Below are positions 10,950-23,364 of a stretch of DNA of 64,000 nt, one piece after another. Source of the stretch: Epiperipatus broadwayi. Its lineage: Eukaryota; Onychophora; Udeonychophora; Euonychophora; Peripatidae. Numbering within the stretch: the stretch's first letter is position 1; each line of letters begins with the position of its first letter. The position numbers were made by a program, and so were the translations under genes. Location: NCBI GenBank assembly GCA_028023455.1, contig JAQFVV010007230.1, forward strand, positions 1-64,000, written 5' to 3'. The notes under the pieces were generated by a model that worked only from the letters and a program-made list of their open reading frames with translations, had not been told where the DNA came from and ran no database searches.

Positions 10950-11094
10950 GAGTAGGCACTAGATAGGGATTTTATGCACAAGCCTTTTGACATCCATTGA
11001 TTACTCAGACTTGCACTGAGTGGTAATACATATAGAGAGTTTTGCCTGTTTTAATAACAGTTAAGAGCAAGCATAAGAAATAGTAATCACATGA

Positions 11095-11515
11095 TTGTCA
11101 TCATTGAATGATATTTTGTTATATATTGGCTTGAGTTATTCAATCAGTGTGGATAGATATCCATATGAAGGGGGTGGTCTGCCTGTGTGTGTTATATTCA
11201 CATACTCCAGGTCAGGAAATCTTTTTATGGTGGCTGTTAATAGATTTATTGATTTCTGTGTGTAAAAAACATTGATTGTATAGATTCCGAGTCCATTGCT
11301 AAATGGGGATCTGCTCAGGTTATTAAAGAGATTGACACTGCCTTTCTCTTCCATATTAATTTGTTACAGATTGATAAAATTTTAGATATGAATGTTTTTG
11401 CAAGTTTGATTATAGGGGTGTAGTAGGTAATTTTTGTATTTATAAGTTGATTATATAGTGCTACCTTCACGTATATTGACAGGTATGATTTTTAAAGTGA
11501 GGTTGTGATTTTTCA
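11095..11515 (-). pseudogene. LINE copy 4, piece 1 of 3 (RT thumb to C-terminal linker)
   Basis: Minus-strand reading INLLTATIKRFPDLEYVNIT, continuing to GRPPPSYGYLSTLIE, matches VNLLASTIRQFPTL..TPPPSSEYISSLIQ of copy 3. Farther upstream, YLSIYVKVALYNQLINTKIT matches YLSIYSKFQLFNMLIITKIT. This is the part of ORF2 just after the RT thumb. The frame breaks at about 11350. It starts next to the (CTA)n/(TTA)n array at 11521 and ends at the foldback insertion. Confidence 0.7.
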
Positions 11516-11520
11516 GTATC

Positions 11521-11574
11521 TTACTGCTACTACTGCTATTACTGATGCTACTGCTACTGCTTCTGCTAGTGCTG

Positions 11575-11669
<95 letters not shown>

Positions 11670-11670
11670 G
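11521..11670 (+). repeat. (CTA)n-(TTA)n compound microsatellite
   Basis: Degenerate CTG/CTA units (11521-11575) pass into about 19 pure CTA units and then about 12 TTA units. The transition suggests point change followed by expansion. The long Thr/Ile reading frame over it is an artefact of the repeat. Confidence 0.9.
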
Positions 11671-11699
11671 AACTAAAAAAACAAATTTAAAATACTTTT

Positions 11700-14271
<2,572 letters not shown>

Positions 14272-14817
14272 GTAAAGTTTAAATGTTCTCTGAAACCATT
14301 TAATAATCAGAGATTTTTATATCCCATTATTATAAATTTACTGGAATTAGTTGGTTACTGGATTATGTCAAATATAACTATTCAAGTGTTTTTAAAGTGT
14401 AGAACAAAACCATTTAACATAAATAAGTTTGTTGTTTTATTTCTGTTTATATTACAGTTTATTGACATCAAGTCTCATAATCTATATATTTTCTTTTCTA
14501 TGGGATAATTTTAACTCCTATGAGTTATTTTGCATTTATTATTAACTATTCCAAATAAATATTTATAAGTCAGTTAAATAAAATCGTTCCTATTTACAAT
14601 ACTATAAGTGTATCTTCTTACAAAAATATTGCAGGATCAGTTTTAATAATGTAAATCAATTTAATTATTATTCTTATTATTTGTCTTCCACATTTCTGTA
14701 AGTTATTCTTTAAAGATTTTTTATTCTGACTTTATTTTAGTTTTCTTTATATCATAAAGTTAAATTATCTTTTAAGTATAGAATGAAATACAGATAACTG
14801 CAACTGTTTTCACTTAC

Positions 14818-14965
14818 GTGAAAGACTGTCCAATTCCTAACCGTTTGAAATGAATCAATATTATCCTTATATATTTGACTGTTCACCATAATAATAAGAT
14901 TCACTGGCAACTTTTCCTGCATTAGCATTTTTTTTAGAATTGTAATTTGATCTCCCAAAGTATGA
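14818..14965 (-). CDS. Candidate internal exon, unknown protein
   Basis: Minus-strand open stretch HTLGDQITILKKMLMQEK..LPVNLIIMVNSQIYKDNIDS and then FQTVRNWTVFH, ending at a consensus donor, CAC followed by GTAAGT. The upstream acceptor is weaker: a pyrimidine-containing run TTTCTTCATTCTGTAACAAAG. The peptide has varied composition, unlike the low-complexity frames around it. Other minus-strand candidates lie at 15750-15832, 16803-16900, 23185-23364 and 26687-26841, so one gene with long introns is possible, but the phases of neighbouring candidates do not join directly. I do not recognise the protein. Confidence 0.35.
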
Positions 14966-15749
14966 CTTTGTTACAGAATGAAGAAATTAGTTATTTACTG
15001 CATGATATAATTATTTATCCAATACATATTATCTTGATTTTTATTAATATAAATTAAATTACAGTTATAGCACAAAATTATCTTTATAATCATCTGAATT
15101 TTATCAAATATTTCTGACGATTAAATTACTTACTGGCTTCATTTGTTTTATCTTTTCCTCCCCCCTTTCCTATTATCTGGCTTTTTATCCAAAATTCCAG
15201 CCAATATTATGTGAAAGTTGTCTCAATTACTGAGCATTTAATTTTTAACATAAAAAATAATATTTCAAAAGTACTTAAATTCAGCCTTTTAATTTTAACA
15301 TAAAATAATGTATTTAGTCAACTTTATAAAAATATTTTACTAAGCTATTAAAATTATCGAACTTTTATTATTATAATTATTTTAAAAATATATATTATTA
15401 TAAAAATTATTTATAGACCTAAAAAAAACCAATCACAAATGAATAAAAACAGTGGTATGTTTATAATATTTTTTTTAAAGTTTCTAATAAAATATCTATC
15501 AAGTTATTAGTGCCAGTTATATTTTTAAAATTTAAAATTTTGGATGATTAAGTACATATTACGGTAATTTATTATTATTACGGTAAACTAATCAAAAGGT
15601 TACAATATATATATATATATACTATTATACAATTCTTTTGACTTGTCATTGCACCTTTTACTATAATATAATTAGTAATATAATGAACAAACATGATTGG
15701 GCTGTCCACCAATATGCATCAGCAGCAGATAAGTGTATCAGCTTTTTAC

Positions 15750-15832
15750 CTCTGACTTTAAGATCAAGAAACACTGTGGATTTTCTTCTCAGTTTCCTAA
15801 TAGTTTTTAATGCAAATATCAGTCGAGATGCA
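15750..15832 (-). CDS. Candidate internal exon, unknown protein
   Basis: Minus strand: acceptor TTATGCATTGCAG, then an open stretch ASRLIFALKTIRKLRRKSTV followed by FLDLKVR, then the donor GTAAAAAG. The frame stays open past the donor (GKKLIHLSAADAYWWTAQSC), so the true end is uncertain. The plus strand is also open here (HDWAVHQYASAADKCISFLP), and I cannot decide which strand, if either, is coding. Confidence 0.25.
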
Positions 15833-15960
15833 CTGCAATGCATAACAAATATGGTAGAGCTAAATTTAATGTAATCATTGATAAATTAATTAATTTTCCA
15901 ATATAAAGTTAATACGTATATATCTTTACATAAGTAACACTAATGGATTGTTGCCTCAGT

Positions 15961-16083
15961 AAATCAACGTTGGACAATCAACAATTATTTATAGATGTTT
16001 TTAAAAAGTTTAATACAAATACACTTAAAGTAGGAAATGCATGCTATTTTAAAGATAAAACTTTAAGAAATGATGTTATAATG
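15961..16083 (+). CDS. Candidate internal exon, plus strand
   Basis: Acceptor GGATTGTTGCCTCAG, then an open stretch KSTLDNQQLFIDVFKKFNTN, then TLKVGNACYFKDKTLRNDVI and Met, ending at ATG followed by GTGAGTG, a strong donor. The composition is protein-like (charged and aromatic residues mixed). No family is recognised, and no partner exon on the plus strand was found. Confidence 0.3.
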
Positions 16084-16325
16084 GTGAGTGAAACATTTCC
16101 AGCATTGAAATTTCTTCAAATACCAGAGACAAATACTCATTCTTTATATCTTATTGATCACTTTTGTATTATAGTCATTTGGCTGCATTGCTGTATTAAA
16201 CGTTGACAACAATAATGGGTGTTTATTTAATTTAAATGTTTTATGTACCAAATAATAATATGAAGATTCTACACAATTTTATTTAAATAAATGTCAAACA
16301 GTTTTTTAAAAGCACAATATGAATA

Positions 16326-16618
16326 AATAGTTAAGGTAAGAGTCATAGATCACATGACCCAATTCTCTTAAGCTTGTAAGATATAATCAGTGAGGATTGA
16401 CAATTCCTCAATAAGCTTTGTGATAAATTCTTAGCCACAGGCAGCATTTAAAATATCTCCATCAGGACCCCCCCCCCAAACCTCTGATCATGGTTTCATG
16501 CTTTGGCACTCCTCAGAGAGGTGCTAGGATAGGTTCAGACACTAGATCTAAAAATACCAACCCAAAGCCAGCGTTTATCACAAAGCTTATTGAGGAATTG
16601 GCAATCCTCATTGATCAT
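16326..16618. mobile_element. Hammerhead-bearing foldback retroposon, copy 3 (short variant)
   Basis: A 293-bp repeat flanked by a perfect 10-bp target duplication AATATGAATA (16316-16325 and 16619-16628). Inverted arms at 16387-16427 and 16573-16614 share GAGGATTG, AATTCCTCAATAAGCTTTGT and GATAAA. The left tip GATCACATGA resembles the tips of the copies at 10238 and 59560. The centre carries a hammerhead-like fold on the minus strand and a run of about ten C. The arm sequence differs from the other two copies, so this is a separate subfamily. Confidence 0.65.
16480..16520 (-). ncRNA. Type I hammerhead ribozyme motif (foldback copy 3)
   Basis: Minus strand: helix I CCTCT (16520-16516) with AGAGG (16484-16480); core CTGAGGA (16515-16509) fully canonical; helix II GTGC-CAAA-GCAT, four pairs including one G-U; GAAA canonical; helix III ACC-AT-GAT, with one C-A mismatch where GGT would pair fully; then C at the cleavage position. 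The outer part of helix I is obscured by the G-run. Apart from the mismatch in helix III, every conserved core residue is present, making this the best-preserved core in the window. Confidence 0.65.
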
Positions 16619-16802
16619 AATATGAATATTTTGAAAAAACTATAAAATCAGTTAAACAATTTTTTTGTTGTCTCTCTACAAAAAAAATATTTATTACCAA
16701 TATTAATTTCATTTTGGTTTTCTTTAATTATACAAACTAATCTGTGAGAAACACATATGCCTACTTGCACAATATGCTGGTCCATTATTGTTTTTACTTT
16801 AC

Positions 16803-16900
16803 AGTTTGCATGTTATACTTTAACTTCTGCACAGCAATCTTTTTATTGAAAATCTTGAATATTTGGTTTAATTGTAACTCTAAATGCAGTTCATCCTCAG
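16803..16900 (-). CDS. Candidate internal exon, unknown protein
   Basis: Minus strand open stretch EDELHLELQLNQIFKIFNKK then IAVQKLKYNMQT, ending at ACT followed by GTAAAGT. The preceding acceptor TTGGAAAATATAG is weak. The peptide is helix-forming and Leu/Ile-rich with charged spacing, like an ARM/HEAT-type or coiled segment. No specific family is recognised. Confidence 0.35.
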
Positions 16901-17544
16901 CTATATTTTCCAATAAAGGAAATCATGTTTCACTTGTTTAGAATATTTTTAAAATATTCTTTGTAGTAAAGATAATGTCTATCTTTCTCACAAAAACCAC
17001 CATACTCAAGTTTCAACAAACAATACTTTTTAGTAAGTTTTTTTAACATTGATTTGTTTCACATGCCTAATTGAATAAAGATATGAATTTACAATAGCAG
17101 TTTCTGTAGTATCACAATCAGCAAATTGAGAATCTTATTGATGGGTCTTATGAAGTTCCCAATGTTTAAATAAATAAAAAATCTAAATATTTCTTTTATT
17201 CAAGAAATGAGAGAAAAATAACTATTTTTTATACAACTAATTTACTTACAATATCAATCACTGTAATACAACAAACTGTCTTAACTTATTAAAAGCATAA
17301 GCAATATATCACAATCTGTATTGTATCTCACTATATATTATGACACTTAATTTAAAACGACAGGTAATAAAAAAAAGCAATATATATATATATATAGAAC
17401 ACAAAGAAAAACAATGTATAATTATGTTTTATTTACAAATAAATAATTTGGTCATAAAAGTGGGTAAGTATACATATATGCATGTGTGAACACAGGAGTA
17501 GACAAACACACACATATTAGCATTTAATTAGTTTATTATAATAA

Positions 17545-17630
17545 ATATAGTAATGAAGCAGTCAATCTTAGCTTAAGATTGAGATTCATAGTTCCATCTA
17601 CTAACCTGTGTTCAAACCCTATATCCCAGC
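17545..17630 (+). other. tRNA-like patch, possible SINE head
   Basis: TTAGCTTAAGATTGAG resembles a Pol III A box, and GTGTTCAAACCCTA about 50 bases later resembles a B box. A cloverleaf cannot be closed, and no tail or target duplication is clear. Confidence 0.25.
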
Positions 17631-17787
17631 CCACTCTTTTTGTCATGTATATATTTGAGATGTGTGCCTAAGTTATAAAATTTTAAAATTTCAATAACAT
17701 TTTTTTAAAAATTATTATTAATTCTTTTTTATTAATTATTAGTTCTTTTTTATTAAAGTATTATAGGTGCGGCTCATATATATATAT

Positions 17788-19937
17788 TGTAATGATCCGG
17801 AGAATACCGCTTAACGTGATCTGCACTACAGGGCGCCATCTAGGCATTTGATCCGGAGAATAAATTTATAAAGTAGGCAGATACATAAGTCAAAAAAAAA
17901 AATTTTTTTTTTTAAATTTTGATTCCGGTCGTTAGCCCAAGTCACTACAGGGAGTAGCAGAGATTTAATAATATGATATGTTATCTAATTATATTTCAAT
18001 ATTAAAAAATAAATAAAATAAGCCACTGCCAGTAATTAACGTACAAAAATTTATTTACGCACATATATATATAAGATTTGACATTATTATTTTAATATGT
18101 TTACTTTAACATTTATCATTATTTTTACTTTTATTTTAGATTTTTAATTTACATTTTAAATTTTATATTATTATTAGTTTACACAGATTTGTTTAAAAAT
18201 GTTGAGTATAGATCGGTTACATAGATTCCACGGTCAAAAACATTTCAAAATAAACATAAATGATCGAAATACAAAATCATTGGTACCGTCAATTGCAGAG
18301 GCAAATTTATAAGTAACCCAATAGCATTCACCATAAGATTCTTGCATTGTCACCAATAACTTAAAAGACATCCGAATAAATATATTTTAGATACTCACCG
18401 TAAGGTATCAGTATTTACCGAATGTCTATATATATTTTGATCGAACATGAAAACCAAAACATAATTAGTCGGTAACGAATTCATGCAAGCATCTATAAAC
18501 AACTTAAATTTAATGCATTTTTATTTAGTGTCGAGTATGAATAGACTACATAGATTTGCATTCGAAGATCAAACATTCTATCCCCATTTAACCTTAGGCT
18601 AAAAGTTAGCAGTCAATCTGGCGTCAATCCATCAGATATATCGATGTATTCAATGTAATACGAATACGGCAACACAAAATAGGTTAAGATAAGACATTGA
18701 CTCTCATTAGATAGGAATATTACATCTATCTAACGAGAAGAACAATAAAAAAAACTCCATAGAAATGGACAGCGGTCATTTTGCCGACTTACGATCGCAT
18801 TCCCTAGGCAAGAGGAAGTGTGCAGCGTACACAAGCGATTCTGCCTGTAGCGAATCTTGCATTACATCTACTAACTACATCAATATATCCAATCCATTGA
18901 CCCAATTCAACAATGGCATGAATAACCTAAGATTACCCTCCCCTAATATAACTTTACAAATCTATACAGCCATTCACGCCCGACTTAAGTTTATCATTGA
19001 TATATATTAATTTATCGGAAAACAGAAATCATAATAAAACTTAAAGAACAAAAAAAATATAAATGGAAATGATTTTACAAAAGAAATACATCAAATAACA
19101 TTTTAACTACTTTAGTCAGATAGGAAATTCTTATATTTATAAATATTGAAAAGTTTAGTATTTAGAGTTCTTTTGTTTAGAAATGTTTCATAAATTATTT
19201 ATATCTAAAGCTGAGATTCAAAAAGTTCTTATGATTTCAAAATGTTCCTTTTATCCATTGCTTGCCATTTTGAATCACATGAAATTCCCCGATGATCCTG
19301 TTGTCCTCAGAATAAGAAAAGCGATGTTTCATTTCTTTTTTTCTCTTTTTTAAATAACTGAAGGGATTGAAGAGTGTGTCTTTTCAAACCCTTCTCCTTC
19401 AACTCCACACTAACACATATAGTCACATCTCCTCCTTCTAATTAATTAAACAAATCCCTTTTTATTTCCAATTTTTTTCTTTTTATACATAACTTTAGGA
19501 TCCAATGGACGTTATGTCATCGTTGATGATGATCCTTCTGTTGAGGTCCGATTTCCTCGATGGATTTCTTTCATTGGCCATTCTGTTCCTATTGTTTTCC
19601 TATCTGAAAATTGCTTATACATTTTAGATGCCCAAGGGTAGATTACTAATTAAAATAATCATTTCCATTTTACAAAAGATTAATTAATCTGTTTTCAAAC
19701 TTAAACATATATTTTTATCTCTAAATCTTTTCTGAAAATTTAGTTTTAAAATACTTTTTCTTTAATAAAGTTTTATTTTAATAATTATTTATCTGTGCGA
19801 TTTTATATATATGCGAGTTTAAGATGATTTTTTTATTATTTTTAATTCTTAAAGAAAAAAAAGTTTTATTGGCAAACTTTTATTCTTTTAATGTTTACTA
19901 ATAAAAAACAATGTAACGTACGTATGTGCCCGTTACA
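17788..19937 (+). mobile_element. TGTAACG element copy B, 2150 bp
   Basis: Begins TGTAATGATCCGGAGAATAC directly after a (TA)n run and ends GTGCCCGTTACA. It is collinear with copies A and C. It contains the 81-codon frame at 18765-19010, an internal hairpin at 19360-19394, the inner inverted pair GCACAGAT / ATCTGTGC, and a terminal hairpin TGTAACG..CGTTACA at the 3' end. It is very similar to copy C, 700 bp downstream. Together B and C may be the two LTRs of one element with a gutted interior, because only the outer flanks (both TA runs) match. Confidence 0.75.
18765..19010 (+). CDS. 81-residue ORF inside TGTAACG element B
   Basis: Encodes MDSGHFADLRSHSLGKRKCA, a middle part with STNYINISNPLTQF, and an end with LPSPNITLQIYTAIHARLKF. 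The same frame is open in copy C (21616-21861) with six amino-acid differences and is disrupted in copies A and D. Changes between B and C fall freely at coding positions (about seven replacement against four silent by eye), so there is no sign of purifying selection. It could be a decayed start of a larger element protein or a chance frame kept by recency. No homologue is recognised. Confidence 0.3.
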   Translation: MDSGHFADLRSHSLGKRKCAAYTSDSACSESCITSTNYINISNPLTQFNNGMNNLRLPSPNITLQIYTAIHARLKFIIDIY

Positions 19938-20632
19938 TATCAGTAAACTTGCTTAAAAAAAATAAACAAAAAAAAATATTTTACTTAGGGTTAGTAATTA
20001 CGGTACATGATTAACAAAATTTACAAACATTCGGTTAGTATAAAGACTATAAAAAATGTTTATTATCGCTTTCCTAAGGACCATTTATGTCTACGCCTCC
20101 TCCCCCCCCAAGCGTTCTATTTTTTTATACATTTTATTTTTACACACGGCATGACAAACGAATTATTTAAATTATTTATTTAAGAAAGGTATGTTTTAAG
20201 AAATAATGGGTTTAAACGTGTATATAATGCAGCACAATTATAAACACCACCATTTTATTTATGACTGATTGAAATGCATACATAGGGTTACACTGAAGTA
20301 ATTCCCAAAGGTACTCATCATAAGGCACCACATTTTGATCATAAACTTACGTGGCTGTGCACACCTATACACGTTAAAGCATAATTTATATTAACAAAGA
20401 AAAAACATATCAATTGCAACCTTTTGACTTTCTTTTTAACAAAATACAATTTAATATTATTAATACTTTCTCATGTTTAATATATGTGCTATTTCTTTCT
20501 GGCAGTTCTCTTACAAGATTTAAAGTATTCGACTTTATGTAAACAGATAAACATATTTTATTTTGAAAAAAGAAATTTACTCAGGGTGTACGTGGTTTTT
20601 ATTAATAGATCGGCCCAAGTTGGGTGGCCAGT
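19938..20632. other. Segment between TGTAACG copies B and C
   Basis: About 700 bp without a coding frame, a primer-binding site starting TGG next to B, or a purine tract next to C. If B and C are paired LTRs, this is all that remains of the interior; otherwise it is host spacer. Confidence 0.4.
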
Positions 20633-22786
20633 TGTAATGATCCACAGAAAAGACCTTAACGTGATCTGCACTACAGGTTGCCATCTAGACATTTGAACCT
20701 AGAAAAATTTATAAAGTAGGCAGATATGTAAGTCAAAATAAAAAAATTTTTTTTTTTTTAAATTTTGATTCTGGTCATTAGCCCAAGTCACTAGCTCAGG
20801 GAATAGCAGAGATTTAATAATATGATATGTTATCTAATTATATTTCAATATTAAAAAATAAATAAAATAAGCCACTGCCAGTAATTAACGTACAAAAATT
20901 TATTTACGCACATATATATATATAAGATTTGACATTATTATTTTAATATGTTTACTTTAACATTTATCATTATTTTTATTTTTATTTTAGATTTTTAATT
21001 TACATTTTAAATTTTATACAATTATTAGTTCGCACAGATTTGTTTAAAAATGTTGAGTATAGATTGGTTACATAGATTTCACGGTCAAAAACATATCAAA
21101 ATAAACATAAACGATCAAAATACAAAATCATTGGTACCGTCAATTGCGAGGGAAATTTATAAGTAACCCAATAGCATTCGCCATAAGATGCTTGAAGTGT
21201 CACCAATAACTTAAAAGACATCTGAATAAATACATTTTAGATACTCACCGTAAGGTATCAGTATTTACCGAATGTCTATATATATTTTGATCGAATAATG
21301 AAAACCAAAACATAATTAGCCGGTAACGAATCCATGCAAGCGTCTATAAACAACTTAAATTTAATGCATTTTTATTTAGTGTCGAGTATGAATAGACTAC
21401 ATAGATTTGCATTCGAAGATCTAACATTCTATCCCCATTTAACCTTAGGCTAAAAGTTAGCAGTCAACCTGGCGTCAATCCATCTGATATATCGATGTAT
21501 TCAATGTAATACGAATACGGCAACACAAAATAGGTTAAGATAAGACATTGACTCTCATTAGATAGGAATATTACATCTATCTAATGAGAAGAACAATAAA
21601 AAAAACTCCATAGAAATGGACTGCGGTCATTTTGCTGACTTACAATCGCATTCCCTAGGCAAGAGGAAGTGTGCAGCATACACACACGATTCTGGCTGTA
21701 GCGAATCTTGCATTACATCTACTAACTACATCAATATATCCAATCCATTGACCCAATTCAACAACAGCATGAATAACCTAAGATTACCCTCCCCTAATAT
21801 AACTTTACAAATCTATACAGCCATTCACGCCCGACTTAAGTTTATTATTGATATATTTTAATTTATCGGAAAACAGAAATCATAATAAAACTTAAAGAAC
21901 AAAAAAAATATAAATGGAAATGATTTTACAAAAGAAATACATCAAATAACATTTTAACTACTTTAGTCAGATAGGAAATTCTTATATTTATAAATATTGA
22001 AAAGTTTAGTATTTAGAGTTCTTTTGTTTAGAAATGTTCATAAATTATTTATATTTAAAGCTGAGAGTTCAAAAAGTTCTTACAATTTTAAAATGTTCCT
22101 TTTATCCGTTGCTTGCTGTTTGGAATCCACATTAAATTTCCCGATGATCCTGTTGTCCTCAGTATAAGAAAAGCGATGTTTCATTTCTTTTTTCCTTTTT
22201 TTAAATAACTGAAGGGATTGAAGAGTGTGTCTTTTCAATCCCTTCTCCTTCAACTCTGCACTAACACATATAGTCACATCTCCTCCTTCTAATTAATTAA
22301 ACAAATCCCTTTTTATTTCCAATTTTTTGCTTTTTATACATAATTTTAGGATCCAATGGACGTTACGTCATCGTTGATGATGATCCTTCCATTGAGGTCT
22401 GATTTCCCCGATGAATTTCTTTCATTGGCCATTCTGTTCCTATTGTTTTCCTATCTGACTGTTGCTTATACATTTTAGATGCCCAAGGCTAGTTTACTAA
22501 TTAAAATAATCATTTCCATTTTACAAAAGATTAATTAATCTGTTTTCAAACTTAAACATATATTTTTATCTCTAAATCTTTTCTGAAAATTTAGTTTTAA
22601 AATACTTTTTCTTTAATAAAGTTTTATTTTAATAATTATTTATCTGTGCGATTTTATATATATGTGAGTTTAAGATGATTTTTTTATATTTTTAATTCTT
22701 AAAAAAAAAAAGTTTTTATTGGCGAACTTTTATTCTTTTAATGTTTACTAATAAAAAACAATGTAACATATGTATGTGCCCGTTAC
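20633..22786 (+). mobile_element. TGTAACG element copy C, 2154 bp
   Basis: Begins TGTAATGATCCACAG and ends GTGCCCGTTAC, followed by a (TA)n run. It carries the intact 81-codon frame at 21616-21861, the hairpin at 22211-22245 (perfect 12-bp stem), the inverted pair AAATGGAAATGATT / AATCATTTCCATTT and the 3'-terminal hairpin. Highly similar to copy B throughout. Confidence 0.75.
21616..21861 (+). CDS. 81-residue ORF inside TGTAACG element C
   Basis: Counterpart of the frame at 18765-19010. It encodes MDCGHFADLQSHSLGKRKCA and ends HARLKFIIDIF. It starts at the same in-element position and ends at the same stop. Conserved position with drifting sequence suggests inheritance from a family ancestor rather than current function. 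Confidence 0.3.
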   Translation: MDCGHFADLQSHSLGKRKCAAYTHDSGCSESCITSTNYINISNPLTQFNNSMNNLRLPSPNITLQIYTAIHARLKFIIDIF

Positions 22787-23184
22787 TATATATATATATA
22801 TATATATGAGCAAAAACTTACTAACAAAATATTGATTTTTTCAAATATTTTATTATATGTCATTTATACAACTTTTTCTTTTAAAGTACTTTTTTCTCTC
22901 TCTATTAAACTGTATTTTATAAAATCCAAGATGGAAGATGTACTGTTAATTGCCCAAAAATAATTAAAGGGTTGGAAACACTATTGTTTTAATCTGGGAA
23001 GGTAGTTTTAATTAAAGTTTTTACTTAAAATAGGATTAAGATTAAATATTTTCTTTTGTTATAAACATTTTTGTCAAGTCTATTTCTAATCTGGAAATAG
23101 ATTTGAATTTATTTTTGGATGTTATCTGACAGTTGCATCTTTCAAAAACAATGAACTAAGTAATTAAAAGCATTCCAGAAATAC

Positions 23185-23364
23185 CTGGACAGAGGATAAA
23201 ATGGCCGATTTTAAATCACCAACAGATAGATAAGCTACTATTGAGAGAACTGTATTGATGACATGATACACATTGCTATGCAACTTAAAATGATGTAGTA
23301 GTAAATCCACCACCCTTCTCAGCCCTGTTGGGTCATCATCTTCTGCTGCCATTATATCATGCTC
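23185..23364 (-). CDS. Candidate 60-codon internal exon, helical protein
   Basis: Best host-exon candidate in the window. On the minus strand a textbook acceptor, CTTTTACTTCATTTCTACAG, precedes an open stretch of exactly 60 codons (phase 0 to phase 0) that ends CAG followed by GTATTT. The peptide reads EHDIMAAEDDDPTGLRRVVD, then LLLHHFKLHSNVYHVINTVL, then SIVAYLSVGDLKSAILSSVQ. It has an acidic lead and two amphipathic helices, as in ARM/HEAT-type solenoids. Composition is much less AT-driven than its surroundings. I do not recognise a specific protein. It lies between two transposon-dense blocks, so its introns would be long. Confidence 0.5.

Larger units (their letters stand above)
10238..11094. 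mobile_element. Hammerhead-bearing foldback retroposon, copy 1
   Basis: An 857-bp repeat inserted in a LINE. The left arm (10239-10572) is the inverted copy of the right arm (10748-11050) at high identity; the spacer between contains a direct copy of the outer end (GAAAGCATAAGAAATAGTGA against GCAAGCATAAGAAATAGTAA). The flanks carry a duplicated target: TTATCATTATTGAA on the left and TTGTCATCATTGAA on the right. The outer tip is AATCACATGATTG, related to the tips of the copies at 16326 and 59560. Each arm carries one hammerhead-like fold, on opposite strands. There is no open reading frame, so it must depend on another element's enzymes, probably a LINE or Penelope-like one; that dependence is inferred. 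Confidence 0.75.
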
